NCBI RefSeq assembly: GCF_022530855.2
Contig: NZ_CP099567.1
Coordinates: 3,286,001 to 3,350,000 of the forward strand
Source of the DNA: Candidatus Vondammii sp. HM_W22
GTDB lineage: Bacteria; Pseudomonadota; Gammaproteobacteria; Chromatiales; Chromatiaceae
Direction of reading: 5' to 3'
Length of the DNA stretch: 64,000 bases
The translations under genes and the position numbers were made by a program. How positions within the stretch are numbered: the first letter of the stretch is position 1; the number at the start of each line of letters is the position of its first letter. Of the stretch, positions 36,614 to 47,244 are shown one piece after another. The notes under the pieces were generated by a model that was not told where the DNA came from, did not search any database, and saw nothing but the letters and a program-made list of their open reading frames with translations.

Positions 36614-36991
36614 ATGAACGGGGCACTCGCCAGTTCCAGACTTTGCGAATCAGATATTGATTATGTGAACCTGCATGGCACTGCTACACCGATGAACGAT
36701 ATTTCAGAAGATCAAGGACTGATGAAGGTTTTTACCAGTCGCCCAACCTGTTCGTCCACTAAAGGCTTTACCGGTCATACACTGGGTGCGGCAGGTATTG
36801 TTGATGCAGTGTTGAGCTGTATTGCAATAACTGATCATTATGTACCCCCAAATCTGAATACACATGACCTGGATGAACGGATTCAGGCGAATATTCTGCT
36901 GCAAGGTAAAGAACAAAAGCTTGAATATGTAATGAGTAATTCATTTGGCTTTGGCGGAAGTAATGCCAGTCTGATATTCGGAGCGGCATAA
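36614..36991 (+). pseudogene. beta-ketoacyl-ACP synthase C-terminal fragment (aryl-polyene-type cluster)
   Basis: Directly after the Tn3 right end the frame reads ALASSRLCESDIDYVNLHGT, with the first catalytic His in HGTATPMND, the Lys/His motif STKGFTGHTLGAAGI and the C-terminal NSFGFGGSNASL. The catalytic Cys half is absent, having been lost with the transposon insertion. The surviving part is the C-terminal third of a FabF-like ketosynthase. It overlaps the next gene by one base, so all genes here formed one operon. Confidence 0.88.
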
Positions 36992-37767
36992 TGAAGGTGC
37001 ATGTAGCAGGCGTTGGATTGGTGATGCCTGGAGTAGAGAGTTGGCAACAGGCAAAACAGGTATTTAGCCATCCGGATGGCTACGATGTATCTGCCCCATT
37101 GCCTCCCATAGCAAAAACCAACTTATTGTCAGCCAACGAGCGTCGGCGTACCACGCGCCTGATTCAGATGGCTTTGCATTGTGGCCAGGATGCAGTGCAA
37201 GGCTGGCAGGGTAAACCAGCGACCGTGTTTGCGTTGTCCTGTGGTGATCTGGGTACTGTGGATAAAATTTTGCAAGCACTCACCTTGCCAGGGCATCCTA
37301 TTTCATCCACACAGTTTCATAATTCCGTCCATAATGCATCTGCGGGTTATTGGTCCATCCTGACCGGTTCAAACTCGCCTTCCACCAGTATTTCTGCTTG
37401 GGATGCAAGTTTCAGTGCGGGATTACTTGAAGCGGCTACCCAGGTGATGACCGATCATCAGCAGGTACTTTTGGTGGCTTGTGATTATCCACCACCCGCG
37501 AGGCTGACCAAAAAACGCCAGATCAAAGCGCCATTTTCAGTAGCCCTGTTGTTGATGAGGGAAGGCCCTGGGCCATCACTCACAATAGCGCTCAACCCGT
37601 CTGGCAAAGAAAACAAATTAACTGATTTACCTTTGGAATCGTTACGGCTAGCTAACCCTGCTGCTCGCTCACTACCTCTGATGCAATTGCTGGCTAGCAG
37701 GGAGCATGGTGAAGTAAACCTCTCTTATTTAAATAATCAGCTATTGAATATCCTGGTAAGACCATGA
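36991..37767 (+). CDS. ketosynthase chain-length factor-like protein
   Basis: The 258-residue protein resembles the beta-ketoacyl synthase-like chain-length factor of type II fatty-acid/polyketide clusters (Ketoacyl-synt_2-like): VAGVGLVMPGVESW, LSCGDLGTVDKIL, FHNSVHNASAGYWSILTGSN and ISAWDASFSAGLLEA. The active-site Cys of true ketosynthases is missing. Its family typically pairs with a ketosynthase to set chain length in aryl polyene and related pigments. It overlaps the next gene by four bases (ATGA). Confidence 0.75.
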   Translation: MKVHVAGVGLVMPGVESWQQAKQVFSHPDGYDVSAPLPPIAKTNLLSANERRRTTRLIQMALHCGQDAVQGWQGKPATVFALSCGDLGTVDKILQALTLPGHPISSTQFHNSVHNASAGYWSILTGSNSPSTSISAWDASFSAGLLEAATQVMTDHQQVLLVACDYPPPARLTKKRQIKAPFSVALLLMREGPGPSLTIALNPSGKENKLTDLPLESLRLANPAARSLPLMQLLASREHGEVNLSYLNNQLLNILVRP

Positions 37768-38198
37768 TCCAGCGAGATGAATTGTGTTCTCTGATCCCGC
37801 ATTCGGGTGGTATGTGCCTTCTGGATAAAGTGCTGCATTGGGACCCTACAATTATTCAGTGCAGCAGCGAAACCCATCTCTTGTCACAGAACCCGCTATG
37901 CATCCATCATCAGCTGGCAGCAGTGCATGCCATTGAGTATGGCGCACAGGCCATGGCTGTACATGGTGGTCTGTTAGCCCGTAAGCATGGCACCCATCCA
38001 GTGAAGGGTTTTGTCGCAGCCCTGAAGGATGTCAATCTATATGCTGATTATCTGCATGATAAGCCAGATCCATTGCAGATAAATGCAAAGGCCCTGTTAT
38101 TGAATTCAGATGCTATGATCTACCGGTTTCGAATAACTAGCGGCGGCATATCAATTGCTGATGGCCAGATAACGGTTATGTCTGCAGCAGGGGGATAA
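37764..38198 (+). CDS. 3-hydroxyacyl-ACP dehydratase-like hotdog protein
   Basis: The 144-residue protein has the hotdog-fold dehydratase opening LIPHSGGMCLLDKVLHW and the segments AIEYGAQAMAVHGGLLA and GFVAALKDVNLYAD. PHSGGMCLLD is the pattern of the dehydratase of aryl-polyene-type clusters. It would remove water from 3-hydroxyacyl-ACP to build the conjugated chain. It lies between the chain-length factor and the ketoreductase with tight spacing. Confidence 0.75.
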   Translation: MIQRDELCSLIPHSGGMCLLDKVLHWDPTIIQCSSETHLLSQNPLCIHHQLAAVHAIEYGAQAMAVHGGLLARKHGTHPVKGFVAALKDVNLYADYLHDKPDPLQINAKALLLNSDAMIYRFRITSGGISIADGQITVMSAAGG

Positions 38199-38202
38199 CA
38201 GC

Positions 38203-38938
38203 ATGAAATCCGTTGCTCAGAAAAGAGCGCTTGTGACGGGTGGTAGTGGAGATATTGGATCCAGTATCTGTAAACTGCTGGCGCAGCAGAAAATGTATGT
38301 GTTGGTACATGCAGCCACCAGACCTGAACGTGCAGACTCTATAGTGGAAGAGATTGTCAGTTCAGGCGGTTCTGCAGAGAGGGTTTGCTTTGATGTTACC
38401 GATGAATCAGCCTGTCAATCGGCTATAGAAAGCATTCTGCAGGATGGGCCAGTCCAGGTGCTGGTAAGTAATGCGGGAATGCACGAAGATGCGCCCTTGG
38501 CGGGTATGAGTTTTGACCAATGGTCCAGAGTCATCGACGTGAATTTGCATGGGTTCTTTCATGTATGCCAACCCTTGCTTCTACCCATGATGAGTACACG
38601 CTGGGGAAGGGTGATTGCTCTTTCATCCATTGCAGGCCAGCTTGGAAATCGAGGGCAGGCAAATTATGCAGCAGCCAAGTCCGGCCTGCATGGCGCTATC
38701 AAATCTCTATCCATTGAACTGGCATCCAGAGGAATCACAGCTAATGTGGTAGCTCCAGGCATCATTCAGGGAGATATGACAGAGACTCTCTTCGACAACC
38801 AAAAGATTCAAGCAGTTGGTGCCGGCCCAGCGTGCTGGAACACCTGAGGAGGTTGCCGAATTAGTCGGTTTTCTGGTGTCGGAGAAAGCCGCTTATATCA
38901 GCGGCCAAATTATTGGCATCAACGGTGGGATGGGATAG
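38203..38938 (+). pseudogene. 3-oxoacyl-ACP reductase (FabG-like) with a C-terminal frameshift
   Basis: The frame from the ATG at 38203 carries RALVTGGSGDIGSSICKLLA (NADPH-binding TGxxxGIG), LVSNAGMHEDAPL, and the catalytic site with S in ALSSIAGQLGNRG and YxxxK in QANYAAAKSG. Near 38808 one extra base shifts the frame, and the true C-terminus [31 protein letters not shown] runs on to TAG at 38936-38938. The reduction step of the cluster is thus probably broken. It is the last gene of the cluster remnant. Confidence 0.85.
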
Positions 38939-39147
38939 ATTGCCGATGTCATTGATGAATTGATCAGCGGTTCTTTAAGTTTACTTTCTATAATGTTTAC
39001 AACAAAAATAGGGATTGAAAAATCCAGGCCGTCGATTCTGCATAACATATTTGGCAAATAACCTAAAAAAGAACTATATTCGTGCTCACATCACATGGTA
39101 TAAAATATCGTCATGATGTGATTTATGACGTGAATCAAGGGATTAAT

Positions 39148-39551
39148 GAAAATATCAAAAATTACTCTTCTAAGTCAGTATCTTGCTTGCAACACTGTTT
39201 TTGACGGGTTGCAAGCAAACCGCTATTCGTAACGTTGATAATGGTCCACTATTAAGCCCATCTGGTACCAGCTTGGAACAAACTACTGTTGTCATACGGC
39301 GTGCAGGGGCTAAGTTAGGATGGCAAATGAAAAGCATCGCGCCTGGCCATATTCTTGGCGTACTTCATCTGAGAAGTCATGTTGCAAAGGTTGATATTAC
39401 TTTCGACACTAAAACATTCAACATTCAATATAAAGACAGTGTCAATTTAGATTACAAAACAGAAGATGGTGCCAACACTATCCACAGCAACTACAATGGT
39501 TGGATCCACCGCCTGGTAGCCGCCATCATGTCGCAGACCAGTGATTTTTAA
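39148..39551 (+). pseudogene. small lipoprotein with N-terminal frameshift
   Basis: The ATG at 39148 has AAGGGATTA upstream and reads MKISKITLLSQ, then the frame changes by one or two bases within about 39160-39183. The other frame reads LATLFLTGC, a lipobox with the modified Cys, followed by a 100-residue mature domain rich in charged residues (VIRRAGAKLGWQM, ILGVLHLRSHVAKVDITFD, NYNGWIHRLVAAI). Such small lipoproteins with GWxM and IHxNYNxW segments are conserved but uncharacterised. If translated from TTG at 39183 the mature part is intact. Its location would be the outer or inner membrane. Confidence 0.65.
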
Positions 39552-39908
39552 ATTTTATAACGTGCTGTCTTCACAACGAGAGCCACATTTTACTAACTGG
39601 TCTTCGTTCAGAAACAGTAAAGATGGACACAGAGTACGCAAAGGTCACATCTTAAAAAAACAAGAAAAACCTCTGCATGCTCTGCGTTCCTTTTTTAAGA
39701 GTTTCTGGGCGAACACTCGTTAACTTTTGGGTAGATTGAGCTGAGGCACGACCTAGGAGCCTGTCGGACTCAGGATGAATATACTACGAAAAATTTGGCC
39801 AAAAAGGCTTCTCCTCGTTACGATCATCTAAGCCCGATGGGCTCCTAGCCTAATATCTACAAATCAGGTATCTTTACCCACTTTCCAACCTGATACCGAG
39901 TAGTACTC
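39552..39908. other. no gene; short inverted repeat
   Basis: No coding sequence is seen. The octamer CTAGGAGC at 39753-39760 is the complement of GCTCCTAG at 39841-39848, enclosing about 80 bp that may be a hairpin or a decayed repeat element. Confidence 0.5.
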
Positions 39909-40415
39909 ATGACCACACCCTTTGTCGCAGTCTTAATGGGCTCAGATTCTGATCTGCCAATACTGCAATCCACCATGGGCGTACTGAAAGCCCTGGAAAT
40001 TCCTTTTGAAGCCAAGATCACCTCCGCCCACCGCACGCCGGCAGCGACCCACACCTATGTAAAAGATGCCGATGCCAGAGGCTGTTCCGTGTTCATCTGT
40101 GCCGCCGGCCTAGCTGCTCATTTGGCGGGCGCCGTGGCAGGACTCACCCTGAAGCCGGTTATCGGCATCCCGCTGGATGCCGGACCACTGCAGGGTATGG
40201 ACTCGCTGCTGTCGACTGTGCAGATGCCGGGCGGGATTCCTGTTGCTACGGTGGCCGTTGGTAAGCCGGGCGCCAAAAATGCGGGTTATCTGGCAGCACA
40301 AATCATGGCCCTGGCTGACCCCGGGTTGGCCCAACGCATCAGAAGTGAACGCGATGCCAATGCTGAAAGCGTCATCGCCAAAGATGCAAAACTCCAGGAA
40401 GACCTGAAGGGTTAA
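39909..40415 (+). CDS. purE: N5-carboxyaminoimidazole ribonucleotide mutase
   Basis: The 168-residue protein has [15 protein letters not shown] (substrate-binding GSxSD), [15 protein letters not shown] with the catalytic His, and [16 protein letters not shown], all hallmarks of class I PurE. It converts N5-CAIR to CAIR in purine synthesis; N5-CAIR is made by PurK. Many gammaproteobacteria have purE-purK-tsaC, but here tsaC begins four bases after the purE stop and purK is absent from the window. The ATG at 39909 is preferred. Frame and length are normal. Confidence 0.96.
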   Translation: MTTPFVAVLMGSDSDLPILQSTMGVLKALEIPFEAKITSAHRTPAATHTYVKDADARGCSVFICAAGLAAHLAGAVAGLTLKPVIGIPLDAGPLQGMDSLLSTVQMPGGIPVATVAVGKPGAKNAGYLAAQIMALADPGLAQRIRSERDANAESVIAKDAKLQEDLKG

Positions 40416-40419
40416 GCCA

Positions 40420-40983
40420 GTGAACAGCCCCCTCTCCTCTTGGAGGCTCAAAGAGGCCCGGCGCTATTTCCGTGAGGGAGGCGTCATTGCCTACCCCACG
40501 GAGGCAGTCTACGGCCTGGGCTGTGACCCGCTGAATGGCAGTGTAGTCCATCGCCTGCTGGCACTGAAACAGCGGCCTGTGGATAAAGGCTTCATTCTTA
40601 TCGCCGCCGATTTCAATCAACTCAAGCCCTATATCAGCGAACTTGGCAAAGCGCAGATGGCACCGGTCTTCGCAAGCTGGCCAGGCCCACACACCTGGCT
40701 GCTACCTACCGCCCCCAATCTGCCTTATTGGCTCTGCGGGAAGCATAATACCCTGGCTGTCAGGGTGACTGACCATCCCATTGCCGCCAGCTTGTGCCTG
40801 GCCTGTGACTCCCCTCTGGTATCAACCAGCGCGAATAGGGCAAACCTGCGACCTGCCAGAAGCTCCCTGGAAGTAAAGCTGCGGATCAATGCTGTGGACT
40901 ATATTATTAACGCCCCCCTGGGCAACTGCCTACAGCCCACTTCCATCAGAGATGCCCGGACCGGGCAGATTATCCGTTTCTAA
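40420..40983 (+). CDS. tsaC: threonylcarbamoyl-AMP synthase
   Basis: The 187-residue protein is a Sua5/YciO/YrdC-family TsaC: GVIAYPTEAVYGLGCDPLN, then KQRPVDKGFILIAAD (KxR...K ATP site), FASWPGPHTWLLPTAPNLP, LAVRVTDHP and LVSTSANRANL. It makes threonylcarbamoyl-AMP for the t6A modification of tRNAs. The start is GTG at 40420, with AAGGGTTAAG upstream inside the end of purE. The C-terminus TSIRDARTGQIIRF is complete. Confidence 0.95.
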   Translation: MNSPLSSWRLKEARRYFREGGVIAYPTEAVYGLGCDPLNGSVVHRLLALKQRPVDKGFILIAADFNQLKPYISELGKAQMAPVFASWPGPHTWLLPTAPNLPYWLCGKHNTLAVRVTDHPIAASLCLACDSPLVSTSANRANLRPARSSLEVKLRINAVDYIINAPLGNCLQPTSIRDARTGQIIRF

Positions 40984-41099
40984 AACCACCCGAATGCAGG
41001 CAAAAAAACGGACTCATCCGGGGAAAACGATAAGTCCGAAAGCGCCTATATTAAGCGTCGGAGGAGAATTGTCATGAGAGCTTGGCGCACATCACAACA

Positions 41100-41131
41100 T
41101 TACAGCGTTACAGCGTTACAGCGTTACAGCG
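41100..41131 (+). repeat. tandem octamer TTACAGCG x4
   Basis: Four perfect copies of TTACAGCG, followed by a near copy TTGCAAAG. It lies in the spacer between tsaC and hemB. Confidence 0.9.
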
Positions 41132-41231
41132 TTGCAAAGAGTGTTCCATTTAATCCGTCATGTCACTCAAACCACCAAACCTGCTAACATATGCCCAACG
41201 AAGTACTTTTTGAAAAGTACAGGTGGCGCAC

Positions 41232-41450
41232 TTACAACTTGTAATCCACCTTATCATCCATTTCCACCTTGGCTAGCCTGACCGCTCCCTCATACTCATT
41301 CACCACCCGCTCCAGTACCGATGCCAGAGGGATGCAGGCAACACTAGTCGGCCCAAAAATCCACCAACCGGCTGCTCATGGGAAGCTGGCAAAACCTGAG
41401 CGCCAAAGGTCTCAACTTCCACATCAAAAATATAGGGTGACCCACTCTAG
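41232..41450 (-). pseudogene. thioredoxin-domain co-chaperone remnant (CnoX/YbbN-like)
   Basis: Minus strand reads SPYIFDVEVETFGAQVLPAS, then in another frame LVDFWAD, then SVLERVVNEYEGAVRLAKVE up to a stop at 41232. This is the N-terminal third of the thioredoxin domain of CnoX/YbbN with the active-site region degraded, so that neither cysteine is preserved. Confidence 0.55.
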
Positions 41451-41512
41451 CTGCTCATACTGCTTACTCACAATGGCCAGCCATTCATCTCAAAAGGAGT
41501 TTCATGGCATAA

Positions 41513-42610
<1,098 letters not shown>

Positions 42611-42627
42611 CGCGTTTCAGGGCCAAT

Positions 42628-43461
42628 ATGACTGATCGATATGCCGTCATCGGCAACCCTATTGAGCACAGCAAGTCACCACTCATCCATGCGGCTTTTG
42701 CAAAGCAGACGGGAGAGACGCTAGAGTACAGCCGGCTTCTGGGTAATCCGGGTGAATTTGCAACCGATGTCAGGGAATTTTTCTCGCGCGGCGGCAGGGG
42801 GCTCAACGTCACCGTCCCCTTCAAAGAGGAGGCGTGGCAACTCGCTGATGAGTTGAGCCACCGGGCAAAAGTCGCCACAGCGGCCAATACTCTGATTCTG
42901 CTGAGTGACGGCAGGATCAGAGGTGACAACACTGACGGTGTCGGCCTGATACGTGACTTGATGACCAACCATGGCTTTCCGCTCCGCAGCAGCCACATTC
43001 TGCTACTGGGTGCAGGGGGTGCCTCCAGAGGAGTAATACGCCCCCTACTGGACGAAAACCCCGCCTCTCTGGTCGTTGCCAATCGCACAGCAAGCAAAGC
43101 CGTAGCACTGGCCTGTGAACTGGGAGAAAACGGTGAAACTGAGGGCTGCGGCCTCGATGATCTAGCGGACCGGCAGTTCGACCTGATCATCAATGCCACC
43201 GCGGCGGGCCTTGACGGCAAGGTACCGGCCATTCCGGACACCCTGCTGACCACCCGCGGCTGGACCTACGACATGATGTATGGAAACGAGCCCACTGCCT
43301 TTGTTCGCTGGGGATTGGAGCGTGGGGCGGCCAAGTCGCTTGATGGCAGGGGGATGCTGGTGGAACAGGCCGCCGAATCCTTTTTTCTTTGGCGCGGCAT
43401 GATGCCGGATACGGCGCCCATGATCCAAGCATTGGTATCGTACCCATCAATAAGCGTATAA
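42628..43461 (+). CDS. aroE: shikimate dehydrogenase
   Basis: The 277-residue protein opens YAVIGNPIEHSKSPLIHAAF (shikimate-binding SxS), has the catalytic Lys in NVTVPFKEEAW, the Asp in DNTDGVGLI, and the NADP loop LLGAGGASRGVIRPLL followed by VANRTASKA. It reduces 3-dehydroshikimate to shikimate for aromatic amino acids. It follows hemB on the same strand; the pair is common in this group. Frame intact. Confidence 0.96.
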   Translation: MTDRYAVIGNPIEHSKSPLIHAAFAKQTGETLEYSRLLGNPGEFATDVREFFSRGGRGLNVTVPFKEEAWQLADELSHRAKVATAANTLILLSDGRIRGDNTDGVGLIRDLMTNHGFPLRSSHILLLGAGGASRGVIRPLLDENPASLVVANRTASKAVALACELGENGETEGCGLDDLADRQFDLIINATAAGLDGKVPAIPDTLLTTRGWTYDMMYGNEPTAFVRWGLERGAAKSLDGRGMLVEQAAESFFLWRGMMPDTAPMIQALVSYPSISV

Positions 43462-43544
43462 CCCACCACGAAGGGCACGAAAAGAATTCGCTGCTGATTA
43501 TTATTTTGGCTCTTCTCCCTAATTGAGTGGGTAGATTAACGTAC

Positions 43545-44472
43545 CTCCCCTGTGAGAGATAAAGATCTATACACTCAGATTTTGGGTATCAAGAGCCCTT
43601 GGCAGGTTAGCAGTGTGGAGTCGGCTCTGTCAGAGGAGGAGAGGTAACGGTACAGGTTGAGCAGGAAGCAGGTGCCAAGCAGTGTTGTTCAACCTGTGGA
43701 GCAGATCTTACCGGGCTATGACTCACGCAAGCGCTGCTGAAACCGGGCTCTGAATTTACTGCAATGCTTGAGGCACTGGTGATCGACTGGTTGAAAGAGG
43801 CGTCCATCTCGGCAGTCTCCCGATTCATGGGGCTGAGTTGGAATGCCATTGATGGAATTATGCAGCGAGCGGTTAAGCGAGGGCTGGCACGTAGAAAAGA
43901 GATCAGCTCAACACGTATAGGTGTTGATGAGACGGCCTTCAAGAAACGCCATGATTATGTAACAGTCTTATCAGACCAGGATGCAGGTACAGTGTTGCAC
44001 GTGGGCAGTGACCGCAAAAAGGCCAACGCTCAAAGCACATGGTACGAAAGTCTGACAAAAGAGAAGCGATAGAGAGTGCCTCCATGGATATGTGGCCAAG
44101 CCTTTATCAATGCCATGCTAAAAAGCCTGCCTAGGGCTGAGAGAGGATTGTCTTTGATAAATTCCACGTCGCCAAGAGCACATGCTGATGGCTATGAAGA
44201 CCTTAAAGGCCGCCAGTATGACTGGCTCTACAACCCGGAGAATATGACGCGCAGACAGGAATTACGGTTCAAGGCGCTACGTGACAGCACGCTGAAGACT
44301 GCCCATGCCTGGGCGATCAAAGAGTTTGCCATGTCACTCTGGCACTATGCCAGTAAGACATGAGCAAGGAAAGACTGGGAGCGGTGGTTATCATGGTGGC
44401 CTGGAGCCAATCAAGAAAGTGACGGGAACAATCAAGGATCATCTGTGGAGAATATTGAATGCTGTTGTTTTG
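43545..44472 (+). pseudogene. ISL3-family transposase remnant
   Basis: The plus strand reads DLYTQILGIKSPWQVSSVES near 43562, followed in broken frames by CSTCGADLTGYDSR, a zinc-finger-like N-terminus of ISL3 transposases. Then come LVIDWLKEASISAVSRFMGL, the catalytic TRIGVDETAFKKRHDYVTVL (first D/E), and a final MTRRQELRFKALRDSTLKTA with WAIKEFAMSLWHYAS. Frame breaks are near 43650 and 44072. The 3' end is cut at 44473 by the Tn3-family copy. Confidence 0.8.
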
Positions 44473-46047
44473 GGGGTTCTGGGGACATTCCGTCCTAAAG
44501 TGACACTTATCTCTACAGCCCATACCCCACAAGGCCTACAGAGGTGGCTTAATTTTCATTTTGCACGATTGATTGCATAATTTCATCCAAATCTAGTAGG
44601 TTTTGTTCAAAGCTAAAGCTGTAAGTTCCGTTCAAATTGATGTTATGCCAAGCCACTGGCGAAACTTGCTTAATAATTTCCAACTTCTTATCGTCACTTT
44701 CCCCCTCAAAATGCTCAAGTAATCGCGTCAGTATCAGCGAATTAAAATAGATAATGGCGTTGGTTAATAGCCTCGCGCATTCATTCCACAAGACAATCTC
44801 ATCGTCTAATTTTCCCTGGAAACGATTGCCATTCACATGTGCAATAGCACGCCGTAATTGATGATAAGCTTCCCCACGATTCAAGGCTCGCTGTACATAA
44901 GTTCTTAAACTGGCATCATCAATATAGTCCAGTAAGTACATGGCCTTGAGCATACGATTATATTCAGTTAAAGCTTTCAGCAAGGGGTGGTTTTGACTAT
45001 AGCCAGAAAGCTTTCTAACAAGGGTCGCCTGCGTTATCGTCTTCTGCTGTAGTGATATAATAATGCGCTGTATCATATCCCACTCATCGATAATTAATTC
45101 TGTATTAATAGGCTTTTTTAATGAGAGCGTTGCCTTATTGTCTTCTCCCTCATTTACATCAAAAAGATCTGATATCACGGTTCCAAACTGAGCATAGCGC
45201 GGCGCAAAGATATAGACAAACAGGTCCAGCAAAGCAAAGTTAACATGATTAACGCCGTGCGTATCCGTTGACAAAATATCCGGCTTAATCTCCGAGGTAT
45301 TGTTATGAAGCAGATCCAAAATAAAATGAGATTCATGTTCATTGGAACCAATAATCTGGGCATTCAAGGCTACATGATTGGCAATCAAGTTCATCGATGT
45401 TAGTCCTTTATTCGTGCCAAAATATTTAGATGAATAGCGAGTTTTAAAAGTCTCTAACCGTGATTCGAATTTTTGCCCGTCAGCACTGGCATGAATGAGT
45501 CCTTTTTGGATATTGTAATGCTTGAAGATTGATAATTTCGCTGTCGCATCGTTAATTGCATCATTGCCGAAGTTTAGCGTTTCAGGTCGCAAATAATTGG
45601 CCTGTACTGTGCGTAGATGATCATATGATCTATCAGAGATGCTGGCCATGCCGTGTAGGCCATAATAGGTTCCATTGCCAATGAGAGCCGCCAGTAAATC
45701 ATTCAAATGATCACTCTGTCCGGACTGTACCTGGCGAACATGCTCAAAGTGCTTTAAAAATCCTGTTTCCTGATGAACGAAGCGTAATACATCGGCAATG
45801 TTAATCGGTTTCATACGATCGAAAAAGGGATTGTTTAAAGCCGATTTTGTGCCTGAATACGGCAACCTCCATTGAGTTTTTCCTGAGCGATTACGCAATA
45901 CCACATTTCGATGTGTCGCCCTCATCAATGCGCTGGCCAACCCGTTGCAGCTTATCGTTCATCTTTTTCTCCATCGATTTAACCCGCTGGGCAGGCTCTG
46001 TATTCATGCTATCTAGCATGGAACCTTTAAGTAGCTTGTCTTTCTGT
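44473..46047 (-). mobile_element. Tn3-family transposon, second copy, truncated
   Basis: It begins with the same inverted repeat (GGGGTTCTGGGGACATTCCG at 44473) and runs into the transposase on the minus strand. It stops at 46047, where the IS3 element begins, so the left half, including the N-terminal transposase part, is missing. It differs from copy 1 at few positions. Confidence 0.9.
44549..46047 (-). pseudogene. tnpA: Tn3-family transposase C-terminal half (second copy)
   Basis: The frame 44549-45940 carries the whole DDE domain as in copy 1, with a handful of substitutions. Near 45915 one inserted base (GACACATCG against GACAATCG in copy 1) breaks the frame, and the upstream part (KDKLLKGSMLDSMNTEPAQR) lies in another frame. 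The protein is N-terminally truncated at the IS3 junction, so it is inactive. Confidence 0.88.
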
Positions 46048-46121
46048 TGACCTTTCCCCCAGAAATAGAGCCATGACAAGGATGAGATTTCCAATTAGTC
46101 TGTGTATTAGGAGATCTCAAG

Positions 46122-46376
46122 ATGAAGAAGAAGCGTTACAGAGAAGAGCAAATTATTGGTGCCATCAAGCAGGTAAAAGTTGATGACATTTGTCGTCAGT
46201 TCGGCATTTCAACCGGGTGCTTTTATAACTGGCGAAGCAAATACGCCGGGATGGATGTCTCAGAAGCCAAACGGCTCAAAGAGCTTGAAAGCGAAAACAA
46301 CAAGCTTAAGAAGTTACTTGCCGAGAAAATGCTTGAAGCTGAGGCGATGAAGGATGTGCTCTCAAAAAAGTGGTAA
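46122..46376 (+). CDS. IS3-family transposase, OrfA
   Basis: The 84-residue OrfA starts MKKKRYREEQIIGAIKQ and has a helix-turn-helix (DDICRQFGISTGCFYNWRSK) and a leucine-zipper-like coiled coil (RLKELESENNKLKKLLAEKM). It ends with LSKKW and overlaps OrfB by seven bases. A run A-AAA-AAG (in TCAAAAAAGTGG, about 46362-46369) is a classic -1 slippery site that would give the OrfAB transposase. The ATG has GGAGATC upstream. Confidence 0.9.
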   Translation: MKKKRYREEQIIGAIKQVKVDDICRQFGISTGCFYNWRSKYAGMDVSEAKRLKELESENNKLKKLLAEKMLEAEAMKDVLSKKW

Positions 46377-47188
46377 AGCCTGCTGATAGAAAACAAATCG
46401 TGAGCTACCTTAAGTCGCGGTTCAAATTAAGTGAGCGTAGAGCTTGCCAATTAGTAGGCTTAAGTAGAACCGCTTTTCGGTACGTTACTCAATGGGGAAA
46501 AGATGAGCCTCTACGCAAACGGTTACTTGAGCTGGCAAAAAAGCATCCGAGTTATGGTTATTTGTTTTTACATGGCCTCCTGAGAGGAGAGGGGCTTGTG
46601 AAAAACAAGAAGCGGACCTACCGAGTCTATAACGAAGAAGGTCTTCAAGTGAGGACTAAAAAACGCAAGAAGATAATACGACCAAGAATGCCAACGATTA
46701 TGCCCATTGGTAAAAATATACGCTGGTCAATGGATTTTGTCAGTGATCAGTTGGCTAATGGTCGCCGCTTTCGAGTATTTAATGTGATTGATGATTACTC
46801 AAGAGAAGTTATTGGCCAGCTCTCTGACTTCTCGATCAATGGTCACCAGGTCGCTCGTTTTTTAACTCAGGTGATTGAGCTAAGGAGCGCTCCGGATCAA
46901 ATAATCTGCGACAACGGTACTGAGTTTACTAGCAAGGCGATGTTCTACTGGCAAAAAGAAAGTGGCGTTAAGCTAGGTTTTATTCAGCCAGGTAAGCCTA
47001 CTCAGAATGCGTTTGTAGAAAGCTTAAACGGTAAATTCAGAAATGAATGCTTAAATCAGCATTGGTTCAGGTCCATTGATGACGCTAGACATGAAATTGA
47101 TCAATGGCGAGAGCACTACAATCACGTGCGGCCTCATAGCGCATTAAATTATTTGTCACCTGTGGCCTTTGTGAATAGGGCCGCTTAG
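46370..47188 (+). CDS. IS3-family transposase, OrfB catalytic part
   Basis: The 272-residue frame starts in the -1 frame relative to OrfA and carries the rve/DDE integrase core: first D in IRWSMDFVSDQL, second D in DQIICDNGTEFTSKA and the catalytic E in NAFVESLNGKFRNECL, with the typical NHVRPHSALNYLSPVAF near the C-terminus. Both frames are intact, so this IS may still be mobile, the only clearly intact IS in the window. Confidence 0.92.
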   Translation: MVKPADRKQIVSYLKSRFKLSERRACQLVGLSRTAFRYVTQWGKDEPLRKRLLELAKKHPSYGYLFLHGLLRGEGLVKNKKRTYRVYNEEGLQVRTKKRKKIIRPRMPTIMPIGKNIRWSMDFVSDQLANGRRFRVFNVIDDYSREVIGQLSDFSINGHQVARFLTQVIELRSAPDQIICDNGTEFTSKAMFYWQKESGVKLGFIQPGKPTQNAFVESLNGKFRNECLNQHWFRSIDDARHEIDQWREHYNHVRPHSALNYLSPVAFVNRAA

Positions 47189-47244
47189 AATGAATTATCT
47201 CATCCAAGTCTTGGTATTAAGATGGGGGGAAGGTCAGGTAAAGG

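Larger units (their letters stand above)
46048..47236 (+). mobile_element. IS3-family element
   Basis: The ends TGACCTTTCCCCCAG (46048) and the complement of TGACCTTCCCCCCATC (to 47236) are imperfect inverted repeats. Two overlapping frames are joined by a programmed frameshift. The ends and the slippery heptamer resemble the IS407 group. No direct repeat flanks it, which fits an adjacent deletion that removed half of the Tn3 copy. Confidence 0.88.

Noticed and set aside
33391-36618. 5-bp target duplication around the Tn3 element
   Set aside because: TGGAT and ATGAA differ, so the two flanks probably come from different sites joined by deletion.
41100-41131. Possible CRISPR-like array
   Set aside because: The units are 8 bp and directly adjacent with no spacers, so it is a simple tandem repeat.
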